From: Metridium senile
Taxonomy: Eukaryota; Cnidaria; Anthozoa; Actiniaria; Metridiidae
Length of the DNA: 64,000 nt
Assembly (NCBI GenBank): GCA_949775045.1
Contig: OX459097.1
Coordinates: 2,019,598-2,083,597 of the forward strand
Direction: 5' to 3'
Shown: piece by piece, positions 56,476 through 64,000 of the stretch
How positions within the stretch are numbered: the stretch's first letter is position 1
How the letters are laid out: each line of letters opens with the position of its first letter
Translations under genes and position numbers: made by a program
Notes under the pieces: model-generated
Database searches by the model: none
Told to the model about the DNA's origin: nothing
Seen by the model: the letters and a program-made list of their open reading frames with translations, nothing else

Positions 56476-56854
56476 CTTAATACACACTTTCATTGTTTCG
56501 AAGTAGTCATTATTTACGAGAATCTTCAAGCTGGGGAGGGTTTTGAATTCAGCAGGGAAGAGTGGGGCTGATGAATTAATTATTCATAGGTCATTATTGT
56601 AGTCACTCAATTGGAACCAGAGGTTATTATTTGGAGCTAGAGGTTATTATTTTGATCCAGATCGAGGTTTGAAGATACTTTGATAGATATGAAATTTAGA
56701 CTTAAGACTTAGACTTGAATTTAAAGTAAAGAAACAATCAAAAGACATTGTTAGCATTGGTCCCATGGGACGGACAAGAAAAATAGTTTAGTTAATGGAC
56801 CCTTTGGGATTTGTTAGTAAGTGGTTTTCCTTCGAAAACAATGAGAATGTGTAT
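56476..56854. mobile_element. MITE with AATACACATTCTCATTGTTT ends, copy 2, empty of SINE
   Basis: Inverted relative to 50051-50569 and collinear with it except for the 135-base SINE. Confidence 0.75.
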
Positions 56855-57944
56855 TAAATGGGATAATGGCCTCGCTCCTCGGCTTATTGCTGCGCGCTCG
56901 GTCATTATTTTCAATAAGCCTCGGAGCTCATCCATTATCCTATACGTACTAACTACTCATTCCTCATGATTGTAAGAAGCCAGCGATCTGTACCTAAGAT
57001 AATTGTAAAGCGCATGGAGACATATGTGAAATGCGCTATAATAAGCACCACATCACATCACATTATAATCATTTAATTACTGACAAAATTTCATAAACAA
57101 AACAACCCTTGACAACCCAATATTACCTTTAGTGGACTGTCATACTGGGAAGATCCAATATTCCAATAGGAAGCTTTACCCACTGAAAAACTTCTTTTAG
57201 AACATCGTGAGAGATAACGTGAACTGTCGCTTGGACACTGACTGCATGTTACAGCCCATGTATCATAACATGTACACTTATGACGTAAGCCTTGGACGCA
57301 CATGCACATTAAAAATATGTAAGATTTCAGTATGTTTTTAGTTGTAAATTTCATTGCTAATTTTGGTTATTGTAAATTTCATTGCTAGTTTTGATTAGTT
57401 GATGAAATAAAACCACAGAAATGTGAGATGAAATACAGACGTGTATCAAATGTCTGATAGAGATTCATATATAAATTGGACAATTAGCCCATTCCCCACA
57501 TGAAAAAAGTATTACATAACAATACATAAAATAATTGTCCTATTTCACTATGACGTCACATCAAAAGATTCTATTGTCTTAACGCTAAGGATCATGGACG
57601 CCAGTGGGGGACAGATTTATAACAACAATACGAAAATACACAATAAAATTGCATTTACAGGAGGGAGAAGAAAGAAATGACAACAAAATTCCATAAATAT
57701 GAAAAAAAAACATAGACGCATAACATACATAAAAACTAGATAATATGAAGCTCAATTTTCAAAGAGAAGGAAGATTTAGTTGAAATTGCCATTGTTTTCG
57801 GCGATTCTATCCCCCGCTGTAAACACAGTGTGACGTCATAATGAAATAAGGCAATTGAATAGAATTGTCTATGTTCATAGTGGCTTGAGGTTATGAATGC
57901 ATGAATACTATATAAATGGGTTTGAAAAACAATTTAGATATTAG
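56855..57944. other. Spacer after gene C
   Basis: Contains a palindrome with GGATAATGG / CCATTATCC ends (about 56862-56940) and one AAGCGCAT..ATGCGCTATAATAAG tail motif (57005-57055). A minus-strand frame (57354-57091) is Cys-rich but resembles nothing I know and is not claimed. Confidence 0.45.
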
Positions 57945-58075
57945 TATAAATTACTATATATATATTAATGAATAAGGTACGAGATTGTAGTACAGTACCC
58001 ACTGTTATAATATTAACTGTCACTTAAATAAATAATTTGTTGTTGTTGTTGTTGTTAATGTGTTCCCATTCCTTG
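57945..58075 (-). mobile_element. Retroposon 3' end with (TTG)n tail, copy 2
   Basis: Matches 9540-9700 before and after the TTG microsatellite. Confidence 0.5.
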
Positions 58076-58559
58076 GGGGAAGTATAATTTGTGCTCGCCA
58101 TGCATGCTCATATATTTTTTGGCTCCTAAAAGATATCACATAAAATGAAAAGAGCATACACCACTTCCATAACCGGCCACCACCAATCAGCATATTATTT
58201 TTGTACAATCATACAATTTTGGAAAAAGAACATACGCAAATAATAAATATAAAGGCTAATGATAAAGTCTAAAAGTTTGGCAGAATATGTTTAAATTCTC
58301 TTAAAGTTATAAGAGTTTGAAAATACACAAAAACACTAAAACGAGGCTACAAAGGCCTCAGCAAAGAATTCCTTGTATTTTCATTCCTCTCTAACTTTGC
58401 TGTTATTTTGTCTAAAGCTTCAAAACTTTCCAGTAATGTCTATTTTCGATAGATCTTTCCATAGAAAGTGCTGAAAGTTTTCAGGATATAGTCAATTGTA
58501 AGATATACATGACATGCAGTTATGGAAGCGGTCTATGGGAAGCCAATCCCCCTGTTTCT

Positions 58560-61303
58560 CCTCGCTTGTACATTTGTTGTTTTGATATAAAGATGACCTG
58601 TCAATATTGTTTTAACATAACATGAAAAACCTTTCAAATAGCCGCATTTTATGTTACATTTACTTCAGCTATGTTGCGGGCTCCCTGTGTAGGGCTAGGT
58701 CACGATTCTAGCCCAGGCTCTAACGATATCACAGCTTCGGAAGGGATAATATTGAAGTGATAGCGTCCATTTCAGATCATATAGTTGTTGTATAAATTAC
58801 GAGAACTATAATGACTTTTTGAAGTTAAAATGTTTGATAGATGAACTTCAACACAAACTCTCTCAACTGTGGACGTGGTTCTCTCAAGTGTGAAGAACTT
58901 CGAAGAATTTAAACTCGACACCTTTATTGGTGATTTCAGAGCAAATTCCTGATTGCTGTTTGCTAAGAGGTAAGATTTTTTGAAATATTGATTGGTGCAT
59001 GAAAGTTTTAAAATGTTTGATTGATCAACCCCCGGAGTTATTAATTAATTAAGTTTGTCTCCATACATCAACCCCAAAACAGCCGAAGGATCGCTGAGGC
59101 CTACTTTCAAAGTCCGTTTTCTCAGCTTTTTCTTCAAATGAAAACATATTTTTCGGGTCTTAACTATGGTTTGATGTTTTGTCTGACTAGAAAAAGCAAA
59201 ATATTTGTTTAGAATGTACAAATTACGAATTCTTTAAATTGATCGAGACTCCCGGGAGGGAGGGGGGGGGGGGGGGGGGGGTGTCTCCCTTTATCCAAGT
59301 GGTAGGGGTGATCGGCTTACCTTTTAGGATTAAAATATTTCCAGTGCATACCTTTTAGGCTCAAGAATCAGTTCTAAGGGTCGTGTTTACTCTGCTTTAT
59401 TTGTATCAGTGTGTACCTTTTAGGGGTCGTTTTCAAAATTCTCTGCCGATCACCCCTACCACTTGGACAAAGGGAGTACCCCCCCCCCCCCCCCCCGCCC
59501 CCGGGTCAAGACTACTTTACGTGAAACGAAAAGCTTAGATTATAGGTCTTACAAAGTTCCAATTTTCTCAAATGTGGCACCTATCCCCGATAAAAAATGG
59601 CATTCTACCTTGAGATGAGATGCTATTTAGTAGTTCTGTGCAATAAAATTTGTGGCACATTGCGTTTTTATAAATAATTTGATGAAGCCCAAACTTGTAC
59701 ATTTTCACAGATATTTCCTTGCGTGACACGGCAAGCCTGGAACACCAATCTTTTGCTCAGATTTAAGGTGACTCGACTAAGGTGAGTACTTTCCAACTTT
59801 GAAGCTCCTAAAATTAATTAAAAGAGATTAATTCCGATTTCATATCCTCTATACCACAGATGTTACATATAAACCTATTTCAATAATCGTAGTCGCAGGC
59901 GAAGGTACAGTCTACACTCTGAAGCCTGCAAAGAATGTTGGTAACATGAACATAAATTGTTGGTTTATTACTCTTTTTTTCAATAAATATTTGTTTCATC
60001 ATCTACTACTGCAACAGCTAGTTGCTGGTCATATAACACAAACACAGTCACAAGCAAAAAAATGGTATGAATAAATTGAGAAAAGGAGAAAATACCAACA
60101 TCCTTTGCAGGCTTCAGAGGGTGGACTGTAGCTTTGATTGCGACAATGATTTTTGAAATAGGTGTAGACTAAAGTACAATATGATATACAACTGTTTTAA
60201 CTCAAAATCAAATTTTGTCCTTCAACCGCATTTTGAAAGGGAAATGCTTAATTACGCCTATACCTTGAGTGTTTGTCTTCCTTTGAAATCTAAGATGAAT
60301 TTGGAGATATTGAGGGATATAGAATTAAGAGACGTGTAATTTTATGTGTAAACTAAACACTTGACTTCCCAAAGCCAAAATGACTACTTCTAAGGTATCT
60401 ATTTACAAAAAACATTGCTAAATTTATTGTTATATATCCCTAATACTTGCTTGAAAAATTAGAATTCGGTTGAAGGATATAATTTGATTCTGAGTTAAAA
60501 CAGTTGTGATGTCATTACCAGGTGATATGCAATCTGATCTCCTCAAAAAGTATCATATTGTACTTTAGTCTATATGTAACATATGTGGTATTAGATCGAG
60601 GATAAGAAATTGGAATCAAAGGTGGAGAGTGCTCATGCAAAAATATTGGTTTGAGTCACCTTCATTAATAGTCTGTAAAAGTAAAAATAATAGTTACAAC
60701 TTTACATACAAATGTTATGTATGTCATCATGATATGTAATATAATGAAATTTGTAACACCGTAAAAAATGTTGACTTATAACTTTATTTTACTTTCACGG
60801 TGTTACAAATTTCATTATATTACCTATCATTTATATCAAACACCGACGCATGCTAATCTAGATTACTCGCTAGTTTCCATTTATATGTCATCATGAGATA
60901 TTTCAGTGATTGCGGCCTTTTTATAGCACTCCACTTAGAATTTTTGAGATTTCACTAACAATAATGTTTGCATTGAAAAAGATTTCCATATGTCAAAGTC
61001 GGTTGTCTAAAAACATTGACTTGTAAGATAATATTTATATTTAGAAAATCCGAGGTCGTTTTATAATCTTTAAACATGATTCCTAATATATAAAGGTGAA
61101 AAAAATCTTGATGGCTTTTAAAAATTTTATTTATTTTAACTGAGCTGTTTTATGAGGTTATATAATTGTGCATGATACAAATAAGATTTACCATGATGCA
61201 TGTTTTATCCTAAATGTGCTAAATAGCGTTGATCTTTTTAATATTTTAAAAGTCTTAATTGATATCTAAAGAGAATAAAGACTTAATTAACAATAATATT
61301 ATA
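58560..61303. repeat. Upstream module, copy 3 (before gene D)
   Basis: Collinear with 10330-13480, lacking the LINE (empty site 59864-59880) and carrying instead a MITE at 59247-59505. From 60537 it is also part of the segmental duplication. Confidence 0.8.
59247..59505. mobile_element. MITE with long poly-G/poly-C ends, copy 2
   Basis: CCCGGGAGGGAGG with about 20 G at the left and a poly-C run then CCCCCGGG at the right are inverted, as are GTGGTAGGGGTGATCGG and its complement. The flanks GAGACT / AAGACT may be a target duplication; copy 1 of the module (11080-11100) is uninterrupted. Confidence 0.75.
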
Positions 61304-61331
61304 ATTACTGTTTATCATTTAGGAACACAAG
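61304..61331 (+). pseudogene. Remnant of the domain X exon, gene D copy
   Basis: Same deletion junction as at 21755: only the last codons and the donor remain. Confidence 0.75.
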
Positions 61332-61403
61332 GTGAGAAGATATTACAGTGAAAATCGTTGCATCGCGACTTACAAATTGTCAATTTCAAATTGATTTTGG
61401 GTT

Positions 61404-61509
61404 TTTCTCATCTGTCAACCAGTTTGAAGGCAGAGCTTACAACAAATTAACCAATGAGTTAACAAGTTTATGTAAGCTTCGCCTCCAAAGTTGATTGACG
61501 GGTCAGAAA
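61404..61509. repeat. Intronic palindrome, copy D
   Basis: Same hairpin as 21855-21960. Confidence 0.65.
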
Positions 61510-61605
61510 GTACAATAATCCAACCGAAGTTTAGAAATAGAAGGTCTCGGTGCAGCAATATGAATAGAGGTTTGCATTGTTTTTATATTGAAATAGACAC
61601 TACAG

Positions 61606-61971
61606 ATATTTGGAAAACATCTTCAAGCAACCAAACAGATGGCAGCCAACATCCTCCTGATCCATCTGGTTCTGCTGATCCACCTACAAGCACTAATCAG
61701 GCAAACCAATCTCTATCTGCTGGTCCACCTACAAGCACTGATCAGGCAAACCAATCTGTATCTACTGATCCACCTACAAGCACTAATCAGGCAAACCAAT
61801 CTGGATCTGCTGTTCCACCTACAAGCACTAATCAGGCAAACCAATCTCTATCTGCTGGTCCACCTACAAGCAATCAGTCAAACCAATCTGGATCTGCTGA
61901 TCCACCTACAAGCACTGATTCTCAGTCAAACCAATCTGGATCAGACACTGGAGTGCCCAATAATGTTCAAG
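61606..61971 (+). CDS. Gene D, linker exon with 15-residue repeats, intact donor
   Basis: Identical in layout to 22057-22422: 122 codons with about six units built on PPTSTNQANQS. Here the donor TTCAAG|GTAATT is intact, so the exon can join the DD exon at 62401 in phase 1. Without a domain X exon, a plausible start is the in-frame ATG at 61560, 46 bases before the acceptor (MNRGLHCFYIEIDTTDIWK). In genes B and C that ATG is out of frame because of 11 extra bases. Whether gene D is expressed is unknown. Confidence 0.65.
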
Positions 61972-62400
61972 GTAATTAAGGGCAATCTGTTTCATCACCA
62001 TATCTTATAAGTTGATTTGTTATAATAGGAACCATGTGGTCATGATTTGTTCAATCATGATCACTGTCTGGTATCAAAAATTAAAATATCCAAGATATAT
62101 TTACTTGCAGCACGTACATCACAATCAACTAGATAAAGCTTTTTCAAAAAAAGGTTTATTTCAAAATAGACTTACTCACTAACACAGTGAACTGATTGAC
62201 TCACTAAGTTGTTTAACTGTGAATAATAAGCTGATATATTGATCTTATTTTCTAAAATCCAGGCACAGATCAAAGCTATATGTATAAAAGTGTTTTTACA
62301 CTGAGAAAGATCTAAGATTGTTGGGATGAAGTACTGTAATGATAATTTACAGTTATATACTAACAATATACTTACAAGTGCACATTTTTTTTAGTTGCAG

Positions 62401-62685
62401 ATTTGATGGAAAAGGATGAAAAATTACTGGACAAGATTTGCTCCATGTTGTATCAGTACAGACTCATCATTAAAAACTGGGAAGGCTTGGCAACTCAGCT
62501 TGATGCACCTCCAAGTATTAGGGCTAGGTTGAAAAGGCCCACCCAACACAGTCAGACAAGAGCATTATTTGATACAATGAGCAGTTTATCAAAAACAGAA
62601 AAATTAACAGTCCAGGAACTAATTACTGTGTTCAAAGACTTGAGGAGACAAGATGTTGTAGATTTGCTTGAAAAGAAAATCCCTG
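62401..62685 (+). CDS. Gene D, death domain exon
   Basis: Same 95-residue death domain as 22852-23136 with no amino-acid difference seen (NWEGLATQLD, RRQDVVDLL). Splice sites are intact. Later exons of gene D lie beyond the window. Confidence 0.85.
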
Positions 62686-62931
62686 GTTAGTAAAAACTAA
62701 ACATTATAACAACTATGTAATTAATATCTATAAGTTATCTTATGGTTGTTTTTTACTATTTTTATAAAAAGACCTCCCATTTGGTAACAGGGAGGGTCCA
62801 TAGTAAGAGTAGCTAGGGCAGAGAGATCCTGGTGGTGTGGCTAGGGTTCACAAAAATACTTTACTCCTACAATCTTGGCAAAAACTGCAGTGAGACACTT
62901 TTACAGTTTTCTCTATTTTGACCTTTACCTA

Positions 62932-64000
62932 GGACAACCCTAAAACGCGGAACGGCGGAACGACGGAATGGCGGAATATTCTAAAACGCGGAACGGCGGA
63001 ATATTCTAAAACAAGGAATTTTAAAAATAGAAAAAAAAAATAGACGGAAAAAAAAAAAAAAAAAATGTAAAAAAAAAGTATAAAAAAATAATAATAATGA
63101 ATTAAAAAAAAGAATGAAAAAAGAATAAATAAAAAGAATAAATCTAATAAGAATGACAATAAGAAAAGATATAAGAAACGATATATCAGGAGAAATATTC
63201 AAAATTTACACTATGGCCAGAGAGTCTCAAATCCCTATGACGTGCTTAGAACATACTTCTCTTAGTTTTAATACTCTAAGTTTTTTAATAAGTTGAAATG
63301 GAAAACTATAGGGGGAATGTTAGAAATTTAATATTATTATTATTATTAGTAGTAGTATTAGTATTAGTATTATTGTATAGTGTACATCGTGTGTGATGAA
63401 CGCCGTTCGTTCCGCGTTTTAGAATATTCCGCCGGAATATCCTAAAACGCGGAATTAAAAAAAAAAAAAAAAGAGCAAAGAAAATATAAAAAATATAGAA
63501 TGAAAAACAAAATTAATAAAAAGAATATTGATAAAAAGAATTATAAGAATAAGAATGACAAAAAAATGAAAAAAGAATAAATAAAAATAACATTAAATAA
63601 AAAGAATAATACTAATGACAATGACAAAAAGAATGTATATCTCAGGAGAAATATTCAAAGTGTTCAATGTACAATGTGTTCTATGTCTTAGAATAGAATG
63701 GTTGAAAATTTTGCAACAGACAAATATAGTCGAAAAGAAACGATATATTGTTTTATTATATAACATATAGTGGTATACCGAGTGATATCAACTAGATAAA
63801 AAGCCTATCCTAGCCATGAAGATATCATTGATATCGCACATGTGTGATATCACTCTCAACCAATAAACTTTCAAAATATTTTTTTTTTCTTCAATCTGTT
63901 ATATAATAAACAGAACATTACATGTGTGCTTGGAGATATGAATTTTATCTTCTCGTGTTGAAAAGATATCCCACTCATTCGCTGCGCTCACTCGTGGGAT
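62932..64000. mobile_element. Left part of the foldback element, second copy
   Basis: Starts GGACAACCCTAAAACGCGG like 23383 and is preceded by TTTACCTA. Truncated by the window end within the central spacer. Confidence 0.85.

Larger units (their letters stand above)
60537..64000. repeat. Segmental duplication, copy 2, running off the window
   Basis: Matches 20988-24450 at offset 39549. Visible differences include 60871-60872 (ag against tt), G at 61972 against C at 22423, poly-A lengths near 63045, and an 8-base indel near 63170. Confidence 0.95.

Noticed and set aside
50051..56854. A 6.8 kb composite transposon carrying the HEPN and DD7 exons between inverted repeats
   Set aside because: Each flanking repeat has its own inverted ends, so they are two independent MITE copies in opposite orientation.
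57091..57354. Cys-rich 87-codon minus-strand frame
   Set aside because: No recognisable cysteine pattern, no homologue in the other units and no splice support.

Overview
The window reads as nuclear DNA of an animal, most probably a cnidarian (an anthozoan such as a coral, octocoral or anemone). The evidence is: intron-containing genes with GT..AG boundaries; AT-rich sequence; very dense non-autonomous DNA transposons and foldback elements; decayed LINE fragments and tRNA-derived SINEs; and death-domain and DZIP3-type HEPN exons, which are abundant in cnidarian immune-like genes. The species assignment is inference. No operons, rRNA, tRNA genes or CRISPR arrays were seen.

The coding content is one plus-strand tandem gene family whose exons are small, widely spaced cassettes. 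Nearly every internal exon begins and ends in phase 1. Gene A (last three recognisable exons, 1655-6944) ends in a death domain (DD) split over two exons. Gene B (14623-29176) starts with a 231-residue single-exon domain that I do not recognise (domain X). Low-complexity linker exons follow, then three DDs, with a stop in the last. Gene C (36197-55837) has domain X, two linkers, three DDs in a row, a third linker, a DZIP3-like HEPN exon and a terminal DD with stop. Gene D (from about 60.5 kb) is cut by the window end. It carries a linker and a DD exon almost identical to those at 22-23 kb and has lost the domain X exon.

Upstream of B, C and D lies the same roughly 3 kb upstream module (about 10.3, 29.9 and 58.6 kb), so the repeating unit is [upstream module - domain X - linkers - DDs]. 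A nearly identical segmental duplication (20988-24450 and 60537-64000) shows the array is still rearranging. In one of the two copies the splice donor of the linker exon is destroyed.

The rest is repeats: a 3.8 kb foldback element with TTAA target duplication in an intron of A; a 2.6 kb foldback with an 8-bp target duplication between two DD exons of B; a 2.9 kb terminal-inverted-repeat element that splits the upstream module of C; reverse-strand LINE remnants at 11.5-12.2, 18.5-18.8 and 37.9-39.2 kb; a 16-bp minisatellite (41.25-42.44 kb) open in all three frames; and a cluster of palindromic elements nested in TA microsatellites (45.4-46.6 kb).

Inferred function: the family looks like an expanding set of intracellular death-fold signalling or immune adaptors. 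Domain X would be the amino-terminal sensor or regulator, the DDs would provide homotypic assembly (several resemble MyD88/IRAK DDs in having PT-x2-LL-x2-W and R-x-D motifs), and gene C would add a HEPN domain. This combination is the best candidate here for an undescribed system. All exon joins are predicted from splice consensus and phase only.
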